Below, piece by piece: positions 1-11,863 of a DNA stretch of 64,000 nucleotides. The stretch lies in the NCBI GenBank assembly GCA_964023275.1, contig OZ029929.1, positions 9,057,856 through 9,121,855 on the forward strand. Direction: 5' to 3'. The notes under the pieces are model-generated. The model ran no database searches and was not told where the DNA came from. It worked only from the letters and a program-made list of their open reading frames with translations. Positions within the stretch are counted from its first letter, which is position 1. Each line of letters opens with the position of its first letter. The position numbers were made by a program, and so were the translations under genes. This stretch comes from Norana najaformis. Taxonomy: Eukaryota > Annelida > Clitellata > Crassiclitellata > Hormogastridae.

Positions 1-1221
1 GCTATATCCAATCGGCAACTGCGCCACACGCTAACCCAGTCTAACCTAAAACCTAAAATAATGACATTCATGAGTCTGTTCTTGTCTAATCCATTCCAAT
101 TTAAGCTAATAAAAACTAATGTAATCTAGTTATTTCTAGTCTAGTTTCGTCTAGTACGCTGTCACCACATCTTGTCACATTAAGTCTGATCGACTGCTAT
201 GTTATGTTATGCCATCCTATCTTTTCCTGCATAAACTCCATATCATTGTCACGCATCGCATCATCAGGAACCGCTCATGCGCAGATATGGGCCTAAATAA
301 AGGTAACGACTCATGAGGCTCTGTTTAGCAAAACCTTGGTGCACGGACGAACCATTGCTATTACATCAGACTGTATGCATGTATAAATTTGCATCACATG
401 TGCTGCATATACGATGAACCGTAGCCGATGTTCCTCTCATTACGACTGACCTGCGTACACACGAGGCCGATTTATTTCGATGTTATGATTCCTACTTCAT
501 ATATCCTTAGTACTTGGCCACATCGCTGCCTCCTGTATAGATGCATATTGTAGACAGTGGGACGACATATTGCAATCGCGTATGATGCGCCTATAGACGG
601 ATGTCGTATGCGTGTCCTACTGCAGGCATTGTGCAGACATTGCAATGCAAAAGAACATTTATGCAGCGCCACTATAGTGCCTCTTGGTTGGACAGTGTCT
701 TGCAGGGAGATTAGAGGTGTGGTTGAAGTTAGTCAGAATGCAGCTTCTGCTATCTATGTCTTGTTTATTTGCTAATTTGTTTATTTTCTCATTGAAGATG
801 TCGTCTTTCCTAACTTTTGCAGTTCCGCCAGATTGTTGCGCTGCTTTTTCCAACTACTTTCTCTATCCCTGTCCGTTCTGTATTTTACCTCTTTTGATAA
901 GAATTCTGTATTCTTTTTCACCTTATTCCATTGTATTTGGCCAAAAAGCCTTATGATACTCTAATTTATGGAACTACTAGTACAATTTCTGTCTTTTTGG
1001 CAGCTCAGTCACTGATGTCTTGTCGATCTCCACTAATGCTTCATCCGGCTTGTCCACCACAGACTATTTCTCTGTCTCAGCGGATTGACCTTCTGGACAT
1101 TGCTCTGCAGTTCGATTTTCTTAAACAAAACCCACCCTAGCCTTCATTCCCTCCTCTGTCTGGTCTCCTGGCAACCGGACTTGGTTCTTGACATGGCATT
1201 TTTGGACAACCCCCACGGACT
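1..1221. other. Non-coding stretch, nothing recognised
   Basis: Moderately AT-rich sequence with only short open frames on both strands, none with recognisable motifs or good splice signals. I see no gene, RNA or clear repeat here. Confidence 0.5.
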
Positions 1222-1305
1222 TGACGCAGTGCTCATGAATAAGCTGGTGCCCTGCGTTTAGCTTTTAAGTAGCGCTTTAGAAATTTCGAGTTTACGATTA
1301 CGATT
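1222..1305 (+). mobile_element. LINE family A, 3' end fragment
   Basis: Diverged copy of the recurrent 3' module called family A here: 'gaataagctggtgccc', then a 'gcgctttagaaatttcgag' block, then a 'tacgattacgat' tail. The same module occurs at 3425, 20700, 24640, 26713, 34425, 46895 and 47635. Linkage to a LINE is inferred from the copy at 24211-24742, where it follows an RT C-terminal region. Confidence 0.6.
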
Positions 1306-1342
1306 GCTGCACAATCGCTTTATGACTCGCTCCAAAAACGAT

Positions 1343-1430
1343 GGTTACTACTACTACTATCACTACTACTACTACTACCTCTACTGCTATTATTACTACT
1401 ACTACTACTACCACCACCACCCCTGCCACT
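1343..1430. repeat. (CTA/CCA)n trinucleotide microsatellite
   Basis: Interrupted run of tac/cta triplets changing to accacc. It generates Tyr/His-rich spurious open frames. Confidence 0.85.
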
Positions 1431-1490
1431 GCTCCCAATACCGCTCCCTTACAATAACAAAAACAATTATTATTAATATTTGCCCCGGGG

Positions 1491-1500
1491 NNNNNNNNNN
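1491..1500. other. Assembly gap (10 N)
   Basis: Ten ambiguous bases, directly after a CCCCGGGG run. Sequence on either side may not be contiguous in the genome. Confidence 0.99.
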
Positions 1501-1861
1501 AAATGGAGTTGCCAGCATCTCACATCCACTGATATGTTTTCATAGCATTTCATAGTTCTTGTTCCTTCTTCGTCACTTCCCATCTGATGTTCACAATACA
1601 CATTTAGGTGTACCTGCACTTGCCAAAACATTTTCTATTCGATTATAGCTTGAAATTCATGTGGCCATAACAAACTGAAAGACAGACTCTCTCTTCCTGT
1701 CCACCACTTACTTGAGCCCAACTGTTAAGTGATACAAAGCCCAGAAGGTGCCTTGCGGTCACACTTTCATCGGTAGACAACCGTTGTCTGCCAACCTTGT
1801 TAGCCATGTCTGCTAAGAGACATCGGTTTGAAGGGTGCTACATGGCCTGATGGACGTGTAC

Positions 1862-2103
1862 TTTAAAAAGATCGTCATCCTGGAAAACGAGGTCAGTCCG
1901 GGATATGCCAAGTGCCTCCCCCCGCAGGGAAAATTCAAGGCCCAGCATGCTGTTGGAGAGTTTTATGGCAGGATGCTTTCCGAAGGGCACTGATGCTGCT
2001 GCTTCATCTTCTCCTCCTCGTCCTCCTCTTCCTCGTCCTCCTCCTCCTCCTCCTGCCAGCAGCTGACGTTTCTTTGCCGGACCCCATTGCAGGCACAAGG
2101 CCT
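1862..2103 (-). CDS. Candidate coding exon, function unknown
   Basis: An open frame of 80 codons between a possible acceptor (ccacag, exon starting at 2103) and a possible donor (AAA|GTACAC after 1862). The N-terminal half is a Gly/Arg run encoded by GGA repeats. The C-terminal 40 residues look like normal protein, ending LGISRTDLVFQDDDLFK. Incoming phase 1, outgoing phase 0. It lies on the same strand as, and downstream of, the MyTH4-FERM exons. However, it does not match FERM F2 or F3 and does not join in phase to the last FERM exon (outgoing phase 2). It could be a later exon of that gene, an exon of another gene, or chance. I recognise no domain. Confidence 0.3.
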
Positions 2104-3424
2104 CTGTGGACCACCCATGATCCCCCCCCCCGACTAAAGTGCCATGGTTTACGACAGGAATATTGACCGTCAGTCCAGACTGTCCGCCTATGTTTCTTTG
2201 TCTTTACCTGTCTTTCTGTGTCTGGCTCTGTATGTCTCAGACTATTCCTGTCTGTATCTATGTGCATCTCCTTAAACCCCTAAGAGGCAATAACGATTGA
2301 AGACAAGATTACAACAGTGATTCAGATTAGGACAGCATTTGATAAACTAGAAATAGCATTCACACGACTAAAACTTTGAGTATAGACATTTTACAACAAG
2401 GATTCCGATCGACCCTGAGACAATGGTTCAAACCGTAGACAATATTTCAGGGACCCCTTCATCTGCAGCAGTCATCGCTCAGTCGGTCCAGAAACAATTA
2501 GTATTTGATTCCAAATGAAGCACAAACTGGACAGTGGCTTCCTGTTCTGACCTCAAAGTTCAAGAACGATTTACCCAGTTTAATCAATTCAGCAGTGCAC
2601 AGAACGATGATGATGATGATGACTTAGATGATAATGATGAAGTGGCTTAAAATGGGGGCCATCAAAGACAATACCAAATAATTCAATTCGACGCAGAATA
2701 GGGATGAAAGCGCAACGCCACCACCACCACCGCCGCTGCCACCACCAAACATGAATCAAGAGCCAGCAACATAATTAAGTTAACGACGATAAGGCCACCT
2801 GAATCACTTCCAAAACATACAACATTCTGATTTGATTACAAAGAAATAGGATCCATTTTACACAAAGCGGCAGAGGAGACGAAGAAGTAGAAGAAGAATG
2901 CGAAGAAGAAGATGAAAAAGGCAGAAACCAAGAAGCATCAATAAAACATTGAAGAAATACAAAAGAAACGGTCATTCTAAACTGAAATTTGCAAAAGACA
3001 AAAATAATCTCTCCCTCCATCTCTTTCACACACAGTGACAAAAGTTTTGGCAGCACACACCTCACCCAGGACCTGACAAAATACAGATCAGCACAGAAAA
3101 GCCAAAAGACAAGTGATTATAATTTTCAGCATCTAGTTCACCCCTAAAACACTGACATTGTTCAACTACTTTGAAATGCAAACTCTCTGGAACACACGCT
3201 AAGCAACATCACTAGGGTCACGGTGACCCTATCAGCCAACCAACTCCTAGGGAGCACAGTCTCAAACAAAGAAGGAAAAGGGTCCATGCATCAACAAAAT
3301 CAGTCTATGACCAGAAACTGCTGGGAGTTATGAAAGTACTGGAGTGAAACTATGGCACGTCTAGCAGCTAAATTATACTTAATGGTGGGAAAGCATAAGC
3401 ATAGTTGGCGGCTGTTGATATTGT
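2104..3424. other. Non-coding stretch with short microsatellites
   Basis: Contains a short (gat)n run near 2608-2645, a (cca)n run near 2718-2750 and a purine-rich (gaa/aga)n block near 2873-2935. No coding exon or transposon end recognised. Confidence 0.5.
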
Positions 3425-3560
3425 AATCGTTATTGTAATTGTTACCTCGAGATTTCTACAGCACCAAAACAAAGCTACATCACAGGAACCAGCAGGCACT
3501 CAGTCAAAACAAAATCAGTAATTATGTAAGGTCAGGTTCGGTTCCGGTTAAAGGGTCAGG
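3425..3560 (-). mobile_element. LINE family A, 3' end fragment
   Basis: Reverse-oriented family A module: 'cgagatttctacagcacc', then 'cactcagtcaaaacaaaatc', then 'ggttcggttccggt'. About as diverged as the copy at 1222. The (gtaatc/gtaatt) tail is on the left, so the element points left. Confidence 0.65.
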
Positions 3561-3562
3561 CC

Positions 3563-3635
3563 CCTGATGGGTTTACTCTTGAAGTGACACTTATAAATGT
3601 CAGATTACAATTACAATTATAATTACAGACGGATA
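3563..3635 (+). mobile_element. LINE family B tail
   Basis: Ends 'cttgaagtgacacttataa' followed by an 'attacaattacaattataattac' style tail. This matches the ends of the fuller family B copies at 28530-29015 and 42985-43460. It abuts the opposite-facing family A end, so two independent insertions lie side by side. Confidence 0.5.
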
Positions 3636-5869
3636 CGGTGCATGGTGTTCAGAACTGAAGCAGCAAGAGATGCAATGAAGACAGGAGGAATTAGGATAGG
3701 ATTTATTCAGTGTGTCTCATTGCACCACATTATATCAATAATCATTCTAGACTAAAGTACTTCAGCTGCGTACACTGAAATGCCTGTCTGTGAATTGCCC
3801 ACAATGAGTTCAAATTACCCTTTAAATTGCCTCATCCAGACTGTCCCCATCAAATTCACCAGAACTGCCCAGCTCTGAACTGCCTTTCAAACAAAAGGCC
3901 CCTAGAAGAAACCTCTTCCCGCTCTTATTACCTGTTATTTGTGATTGGATAGTCCTAATTGGCATTCCAAGTTAAGAAGAGGCAAAGCCAATAACTCCTT
4001 TATTGGTGCCTCAATCAACACTCGAAGAATCATTACACAGAAGCAAATACATGATCCTGCTGCAACTACCAATTGTAGGATTTTTCCCTCGCAGGATGTA
4101 CGGCTCAACAACAAACTGTCACTTTCGTTACAGTGCAGAGCGATTTGAACTGATGCATTCAAATGTCAACCAGAACTCCACTACTAACAAGAAAGAAATT
4201 GAAACATTTCCTATGCTTAATAACTTAACCAGAAAATTGGAAGAATTGCCTCAATTTTCCAGGAAAACGTTTGCACTCAATTAAAGTGACATCTAAATTC
4301 TATGTTTCATCGTCTTTGTGCAAGTGAAGAAATCACAGAAAAATTATGAAGCTCATTCCTTAAAACTCATGCACCGAATAAGAAATAACTACACAATCAT
4401 AAATACTATGTATATCATGTATAAATCGTGAATGAAATCATGAATAATATATGTAAATCGTAAATGTCTAAAAATCTTGAATAATATGTGCAATTCTAAA
4501 TGATATATGTCAGTCATAAATATTACATTGAACATATAAACTTTTAATGTAAATAATTATGCATCTAGAATACAACAGATGAAAAATTGCAGTCATCCGA
4601 TGACATATATAAATCATAGCATGAATATAGTATATTCAGGGAATGAATAATGAAATTGTCAAATAAAAATGTATGGACCTATGAACTGTGAAAAAATATT
4701 TTCAATATTGAGCTCAAAATCTAAATTATTAAATAATTGTTTCCATGAATAGGTTATTCAAACTGAGAAATCAAATTAAGAATAATAAATCTGAGATACG
4801 ACTAATGAAATAACAGTCTCATAAGCAATATATATCAATTTATTCATAAAAGAAATAAACTGATATTATGCATAAGTTATGATTTATTAATTATCTTATT
4901 AGAAAGATGCTTGAAGCAATATGAATTAAATCATATTGCAGTATATGTATGGTGTCACAGTCGAGACTGCAGAGATCTTTGAAACAGAAGCAGATGCTGA
5001 GTGGTTACATCTTAAAAAATCAAATCACATGCTTGCTTTCTTAGCTAACTTTCAGTGGTGTCAGTGGAGCAATGGTTACAGAACTGTCTTCCAAATCACT
5101 ATAAAACATATGGCTCACCCAAACGCTTGGAACATTATGTTTTGACCAAAGCTTCTGCTAAAGTTTGTCCTCACACCATCTCAAAGATTCCTTTCATTAA
5201 CTTATTGTGGTATGAGAGACGGAAGTTGGTGGAGCACCATTGCAATACACAACCTCACCACGGCGAGGTGAACATTCTCGTGCAGGCACCACTTCCAGCT
5301 GGAATGATGCTCAGGCATAGATGCCGTTTTCGTGCTCACACTTTAGCCAAACGGATCTGGAAAGAGGACATGGTAGCTACTTGTAAGGTGCCGAAGCAGT
5401 GCTAGCACACGGCAGACGGCATGCAGAACGACAGAAAGACAGCTACAGTAAAGATATACCTGAAGAGGACTTGGACAGTGTGAGGACGCGGCATCAGTGT
5501 CTGTCTCCTGCATCAGCAGCAGCACACACACAGACTTCAAATAAAGGTATGCAGTGACAGCTAAAGCTAGAACTCCTATGTTATTTGTGATATTTTTCCT
5601 TGTAAAATATCTACACCAATGCATGATCAGCTGCTGGTTTTCTAATAAAAACTATACTTACTTATTTACACACTGCACCAACTTCTCCAACATCACAATT
5701 TAAACACATGTTTTAGCTGCTCAAATCATTTGAGGCTACAAATCGGCACTAGGGAAGTTAAGTAAGTAACTTTAAATAAATAAAAGAAAAAGGATCCATC
5801 ACAGATTTCAAGGCTAAGTCATCTAAAAACTCTTAATTCAAGATGTTGTAACAGAGAGTCTGGAAGAAC
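3636..5869. other. AT-rich non-coding stretch
   Basis: Between about 4370 and 4900 there is a degenerate pattern of 'aatcatgaataatatatgt'-like units. A 116-codon plus-strand frame at 5055-5405 has no recognisable motif and was not accepted as a gene. No transposon ends or exons supported. Confidence 0.45.
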
Positions 5870-5875
5870 AGCTCA

Positions 5876-5962
5876 CTAATCCTCTCTAATGACTTCTATA
5901 GCGCCGTTATCATAATGCCCAAGGCATCAATCGATGGTCGCTTCAAGTCAGAATTGCAATCC
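5876..5962 (+). repeat. Dispersed repeat shared with 19436-19515
   Basis: The string around 'cttctatagcgccgttatcat' followed by 'aaggcatcaatcgatggtcg' recurs diverged near 19450-19505, where it follows LINE RT coding. It is therefore probably another LINE 3' end. Confidence 0.5.
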
Positions 5963-5965
5963 AAA

Positions 5966-6955
5966 ATCATAATCCATTGGAGAAGCCAGGTCAAAGTGCA
6001 ATAGGTCAGTGAAGAACCGTTTTCCCTCAAAGTCATTGTTCAAGACAAAGAACCAGTCTGCATATAAAACCATTTCATATAAAAAAGCTATTTGTCATTA
6101 TAAATCTGGAAACCATGAGAATAAACAACAAAAATATCACAGAGAACGACTCCTCATACTAAAAAGCCATTCCTTGTAGAGCTATATTCATTATAACATC
6201 AACATAAACCATTTGCTTAAAAAACCTTATGAAAACCATTCATCCACATAAGACAAATCTGGCAACTGAGACATAGTTTAAAAAGCTCAGACGATTTAAC
6301 CCTGGAATCTAAAGTCAAGTAAACTGTGGTGTTGATCTTACAAGGGTTTGAAGGATAGACTGGGCAAGTCTGTTTATTTGTTCAGGAAGACCAATTATTA
6401 CTTAAGAATGCTGTTTTTGAGGACATTTTGGAGACGGTGCCATGAAAATGATTAGTCAATTGTCTTAGATCATGAACGAGGCCTAAGAAATAAAGAAGGA
6501 GGTGATGATCAACAATGGACAAATAAACAAGTTTGCCAAATGAAAAGGAAAAACAGTGGACAGAAGAAGGTCATCCTCTCACCTGTTTTGTCCTGAAAAC
6601 ATAACTGACCTATGAGAGGATGTCAGTCAGAATGGTACCCATAAATGCTGAGAGAAAAAGAATGAGAAGAAAGGTTTGGCAATTCAAGGAACTCTGAATA
6701 TCCAAGCTTCTTAAAGAGCAAGGAGGCTTTCAATACCATCAATGGTCACCCTACTCATTTCTTGGCTCCAGACTCTGGAACTCTCCTCTGGTTCCAGTTT
6801 ATTCAGCTGTTCTTTAGATTATCACCATGACCCAAAAGTATGTTTTCTGAGTGCATTTTTCATGTCCTAGTATACAGCTTCCAAGTCCCAAAGGATCTTG
6901 ACCAAAATGATGCCAGCTTTAAGCCAATAAATTTGCCTTGCCTAATAGCGCCATT
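5966..6955. other. Non-coding stretch, nothing recognised
   Basis: AT-rich, no long frames, no clear tandem or inverted structure seen. Confidence 0.45.
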
Positions 6956-7225
6956 GCTTCGAACTTTGTGCCTGATCACACAGGGGTACTAAAGCAGTTT
7001 TTACTTTGGCTATTTTTTTGCTCCTCGTATTTGGAACCATCTACCATAAAAGGCCCGACCTGCCAACTCGCTTTCATCATTTAAATCACTTGTCAAGATG
7101 CACTGTTTACTCTGGCTGACTGCATGACTCCATCTTGGCCCTAGCGAACATGCATTCACGCCTCAGACTCAGATTCAATGACCATGCCTGTGTTATAAGT
7201 GCCTTTAATAAATAAATAAATACAT
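6956..7225 (+). mobile_element. LINE remnant: RT C-terminal region and 3' end
   Basis: Translates with interruptions to a region resembling the C-terminal tail of CR1/L2-type LINE polymerases: FFAPRIWNHLP, then SFKSLVK. It ends in 'ataagtgcctttaataaataaataaatac', a short (taaa)n/(acatt)n tail. 5'-truncated and inactive. Confidence 0.55.
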
Positions 7226-7239
7226 TACATTACATGAGA

Positions 7240-7665
7240 TGGTGAAAAGCATGATACAGAGAGTAACACTGTACGGATCTAAGATATGAACTATCAGAAA
7301 AGCATACGAGAACCTGGGTTTTTAAAAAATGTGTATATAAAAAAAATCAGCTGAAACGACCACTAAACAAATGAGGCCAGTGCTTCGCTTGGTACAAGGT
7401 GAGAAACACTGGCGAATATCAAAAGACAAATGAACTGGATCAGCAACATAATTTATGGAAATTCGTTCCTGAGGATGGCGCCAGAAGGAAGAACTGAAGG
7501 AAAGAAAGCCTCCCAGAAGAGCAAGAACTAAGCTGATAGATTGGATGATGGATAAAGGAATCAGATGGAGCTATAAAGAAGTCAAGGAAACGGCACAGAA
7601 CAGAGAAGAACGATGTCCTTGGATTCCTGGAATTGCCTAAGGACAGAACACTTTTCTAACCCCTT
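7240..7665 (+). mobile_element. LINE family C remnant (RTE/BovB-like C-terminus)
   Basis: Reads with frameshifts as the tail of an RTE-type LINE polymerase (a Gly/Arg-rich segment, then a W-x-x-D-like stretch). It ends in the recurring 'ggattcctggaattgcctaa' module. Related copies: 30541-31078 (best preserved), and ends at 11490-11545 and 17606-17650. Inactive. Confidence 0.55.
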
Positions 7666-8450
7666 GCCTGCAAAATTTAAATACTTCTGAATTTAAAAAT
7701 GAACTATTGTGCACTGGAACATATTATCAAACTCCTTTGCATTGCACTTCATAAAGTACAATTAATCCAGGATTACTGCTTAGTTAAAGTTCAATAAACA
7801 GTATAATTTCCACACAAAATTTTTTCAAAACAACTACAAAATCCATAGAAGGCTCAAAGGAATTGTAGAAAATCCCAAACAACATCTTCATAGCACAATG
7901 GCCATATTAAATGCAAACCAAATATTCAGTACATATTTATACAAGAATGTATACATACACGCGTGTATCAGTGTCTCTTTGCGCTGGCAATGAAATACTC
8001 ACTTACTGCTTCTTAAAGAACATTCCACAATGCTGAAAAGATGATGTGATGATGAAGGCATTAAGAGAATAATTCAGATGAGCCCTCATAAGGTGATGTG
8101 TACGTAATAGTGATCAGAATCATTACGAAGATGACAACAACGATGATGATAACAACAGTGACAGCATAAATACTGATGATCATGACAGCGATAAACTGAT
8201 AATGATGACGACAACATGAATGAGGATAATTAAAAATGCAAAACAGAAGAGTGATAATCATGCCAGTAACAAAACGATGCTTCTGCTGATGAAAATGACA
8301 ATTATGATCATGGGAACAAAAATTATGAGTACTAAAAACAATTACAAAAGACACAATGATGATCAAAATAATTATTATTAGTAGTAAATAATAACAATAA
8401 CGATAATAACAATGGCACAAACAAGTTATAAACAACAAGAAAACCAATCA
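7666..8450. repeat. AT-rich stretch with (gat/aca)n and (ata)n microsatellite, 8090-8410
   Basis: The 128-codon minus-strand frame here is made of Ile/Val/Thr/Tyr runs from degenerate gat/ata triplets and is not a gene. The part before 8090 shows nothing. Confidence 0.6.
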
Positions 8451-8839
8451 AATGTGTTGGGTGATTTAATGCCAATAAGCTGCAGTTGAGTATGACTTTT
8501 CAAATTACACATGTTTGCGAACACAGAGTGATCCGGTCATAAATTCAGAGCAAGAAGATAAAACAACATAGCAACAGAGAACAACAGTTTCAGAAGGATC
8601 TGCTTCGGAGGCAGATTTCGTCTGTGAACCCATCCATCCAATTTCAACCACAAAGTTGCTTAGATTTATCCTGCACAAGGCAACCCACTGGGTCCAATCA
8701 CTGTGATTTCTAAAGATTTGGGACAGAGGTTGATAATATATTTGAGTTGTCTGTTAGATGAATAACATGAACATTCTTGTAAAATATTAATGAAAAAGAT
8801 ACTTTTTGCTTCAATCAGCTGGTTACTCTACTGGGTTTT

Positions 8840-9115
8840 TGTCAATATGTATGCCACTCCTCTGCGTTTCTGCTGACATGTTGATAATTTCTCTTTGCCT
8901 CTGTTGAAAGGCTTTGCTATTCATCTGGGTGTTGACAGTTGGATATTATTTCCTGTTTCTGTTGATAGTTTGGCTGTTAATCTGGGTTTCTGCTGATAGG
9001 TTGGTTAATTAAACAGCATTTCTGTGAGAGGGTGGTTGACAGTCATGGTCTACATACCTCTGTATCTGGGTTTTGAAAGGTTTGTTACTCAATGGAAGGC
9101 TACCCTAATGGCTCA
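8840..9115. repeat. Degenerate minisatellite, roughly 50-60 bp spacing
   Basis: Repeated variants of 'ggtttctgctgataggttg' and 'ctgttgatagtttggctg' occur at irregular spacing. Strongly diverged, consistent with an old tandem array. Confidence 0.5.
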
Positions 9116-9719
9116 GACTAGCTGTTGATAGATAGAGAGTAAGAAACAAACTCAAAACAATTGGAATCAAATTAGAATGGTAAGTGAATGTGTATAAGTA
9201 TCAATAAATCCAACTGGACAACGACAGAGTCCTTCAGGATTGTAAATGATGACAAGCTACACAAAATTTTATGTTGAGCAATAATCAGCAGTCTGACAGT
9301 AAACACATGATTTTATTATTACATTGCATTTATTACATGTGCAAGGTCAGTAAATCTGACTTTGAGATGCAAAATAACAGCGAGTGAAGGACAACTATGC
9401 TCAAGACACAGGGATGTTTCAGGGAAGGCTCAAAACCATACTCTACGTGTTACAAGCCTAGCACTCTGATTTATTACACATTCATTATTATTATTAATCT
9501 GACATATTTAGCTGCTTTTCTATATTAAGAAGGGTTACAGGTTACAACAAAAACAGAAACCTGTAAAACATGTGTTGAAATGTATATTAATTGAGCTAAT
9601 CTATCCTGGAAGTAGCGATGAAAGTGGTATAAAAACTGCTTTGAAATACAAAAAATCAGAGGCTAAGCAAAGTGGACACAACTTGAAAGCTTAGAAGAGC
9701 AGAGACTGGCTTCTAGTGA

Positions 9720-9865
9720 GCCGATGTAGCAGTTGGGATACGCGGTTCGAATCACGGTTCGACTAAGCGGTTTGACTAAGTTATATAACTTTATTAGTGT
9801 CATTACTGTTGCTGCTGCTACTAATACTATTACTACTACAACTACTATTACTACTACTACTTTGC
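9720..9865 (+). mobile_element. Possible degenerate tRNA-derived SINE head plus (cta)n
   Basis: 'tagcagttggg' at 9727 resembles a pol III A box and 'ggttcgaatca' at 9744 a B box, but they are only 17 bp apart, too close for a tRNA. Followed by a (cta/tac)n microsatellite at 9800-9862. Possibly an internally deleted SINE. Confidence 0.35.
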
Positions 9866-10339
9866 GTATGGATGCCATCCAACTGCCTCTGGCTTAATCC
9901 TGGAAAAAATCTTCATTGATTTTGCTTGATAGCCGTCAGCAGCTCCAAAAGAATAGACTTACATAACTTGTAAGTTTGCTTTCCACATGTCTCCTTCTCT
10001 GTTTCCGTGCTGTTTGACTGGGTGTTATACTAAATTAGGGATTGACCATCTCTGAACATGGCAAGGCAGTGTATTGAATATGCTTTTATCATCAGCGTCA
10101 GATTTCCACCATAAGCCGCTCACTCTCTGCCAAAGCTGCTTCTACGCAGCTGCATGTATTCATATGCACTAGGGTTGACCACGATGCCATTTAAGCATGC
10201 CTCCCTCTTTTTTGGGTTAATCAACTTCAATCCATTTTAAACCTTGCACCTTGACTAATCTAATAGGATTCCAAAGTTTGTTCATATGGGATCAGCTGCA
10301 TCGGTCGCCCATGCAAAGACGTAGAAGATCCTTAAGCTG
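9866..10339. other. Non-coding stretch
   Basis: No exon, repeat end or RNA recognised. Confidence 0.4.
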
Positions 10340-10750
10340 ATGCGTAACTGCATGGCCATTTGTGCTCCATCCTATCTTACGGAGCTATGTATTTCACTGT
10401 CATCTGTAGCTGGCAGCAAATCTCTGCCCTGCAACACAGGGAGATCTGGGATGAGTTCCCTCATCCCATACTTCCATAAGGCAACAAGGAAGCTTTGCCT
10501 GGAGGTCAGCCCCTCATTCAGGAACAGACCTCCAAGAAATGAACAACACAGGCTTCTTGTCCTTTTTCTGCCTCTGGTTAGCCAGCAGCAGTTGAAGACC
10601 ATCCTAATCGACTGTGGACTTTTACTGTCAGGTCAGAAGCGCCTCTGAAGAGCACTTACAAATTACTGCTATTATTATTATTGTTATTACTATTAATAGT
10701 AGTAACAACAGCAGCAGCAGCAGTAGCAGTGGTAGTAGTAGTAGAGGTAA
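10340..10750 (+). mobile_element. LINE remnant (family B-like) with (att)n tail
   Basis: Open for about 100 codons, beginning CAPSYLTELCISLSSVAG and ending LKTILIDCGLLLSGQK, a pattern typical of CR1/L2-type polymerase C-termini. The 3' end 'gcgcctctgaagagcactta' matches the family B end, followed by a (att/agc)n run. 5'-truncated. Confidence 0.6.
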
Positions 10751-10882
10751 GATTAATGTTATTATTAACAATAGTGGTATTAGTAGCATCACAATAACTG
10801 TTATTATAGATAAAGTGATAACTTCTAATCACCAACAAAATCAAACACAAGCTGTACATATGAAATGAAGCAGTGAACTTAC

Positions 10883-10953
10883 TCTTCCCAGTCAGACAGG
10901 ATGTCAGATAGGTACTCGTAACTTCGAACATAGCGGTCATGTTCTGGAACACT
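10883..10953 (-). CDS. MyTH4-FERM protein, exon J10: end of FERM F1 lobe
   Basis: Exon of 71 bp, reading SVPEHDRYVRSYEYLSDILS then DWE plus two bases. Acceptor ctgttccag|AGT and donor GAAGA|GTAAGT are both strong. Incoming phase 0 matches the preceding exon, which ends WALYE at 12203. The joined residues match the F1-lobe pattern in which an 'ALYE' strand is followed by a helix like Y-L-x-D-x-L-S-x-W-E. Outgoing phase 2. I could not find the next FERM exon (remaining F1, F2, F3) between here and base 1, so it lies beyond the window or is not recognised. Confidence 0.75.
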
Positions 10954-11185
10954 CTGGAACAGAATGAACAGGCCCTTGCTAAGAAGAAAGGCATCATCCT
11001 CATGCAGTGCTGTGAATGTCATGTAACCTAGCAGTAATTGGGCTCCTTCTGGGCGACTTTAAAAGATGCTTTAAGCGTTCTCGACTGTGGCTGCTTGGTG
11101 TTGTTGATATGCAGTTGCAGTGAAGTTAAGCTACGCATGCCCAGTTAATGCCTGTATGGATTATGTAGTCATCTTATAGCTGAGT

Positions 11186-11202
11186 CCACCAGAGGGCGCC
11201 GG
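11186..11202 (+). promoter_or_regulatory. CTCF-like binding motif
   Basis: 'ccaccagagggcgccgg' is a close match to the bilaterian CTCF core (CCASYAGRKGGC). It lies in the intron between the last two visible FERM exons. Sequence match only; the function is inferred. Confidence 0.35.
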
Positions 11203-11489
11203 TGGAACAGAAGTCTTGAGTTAATTATTCTGTCTGTACCCAAAGTTTCTGGGTTGACAGCCAAACATAATAACCCCAAGACTAGTGCACTGCAGTCAGT
11301 AATAATAATAATAAAAATATTTTTTTAATCCTGAGGGATCATACATACCTCGGGAAAAAATAATAATCAGACACTTTATAAAGCACCATAGTACGGCCGA
11401 GGCCACCAACGATGAAAGCTGCCAACTGTTAGATTGCCAATACCTGAGCACTAGCTACGGCTGTTAAAGAAATGTACCACAAACAACCT

Positions 11490-11545
11490 AACCATCGCTG
11501 GATTCTTGGACCTACCTAAGGGCAGAAAACTGAAGAAGAATTCAG
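11490..11545 (+). mobile_element. LINE family C 3' end fragment
   Basis: 'ggattcttggacctacctaa' followed by 'gggcagaaaactgaagaagaa' repeats the 3' end module seen at 7635, 17606 and 30990. Confidence 0.55.
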
Positions 11546-11863
11546 TACACCTAAACTCACAGCAGGCCTACTAACTCAATAAACCATACCTTTACAGAAA
11601 GGCAAAGGTAACGTTTGTTGACATAAACCTACCGTGAGTTTTGGCATGGGAGTCGGCAATAGGGAAAACATTGGCGTATGGCCAATGTCTTGCTCAGAGC
11701 AAGGTTTAAGGTCAACGTCAACGGCCCTGGCAGCCTCAAGATGTCGCTAAACACCAAGTAATCCTCGCCCATGTAATGAACATGATGCAGATGCAAAAGG
11801 CTCAAAGAATGTGCAACAGGACCACTATGCAGTTTTTAAGGGTGACTGCATTATCACTTAGAC

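Noticed and set aside
5055-5405. 116-codon plus-strand open frame (ends KEDMVATCKVPKQC)
   Set aside because: No recognisable motif, no splice or promoter support, isolated in an AT-rich region.
9720-9790. Possible tRNA gene
   Set aside because: A- and B-box-like strings are only 17 bp apart and no cloverleaf can form; kept only as a possible degenerate SINE.
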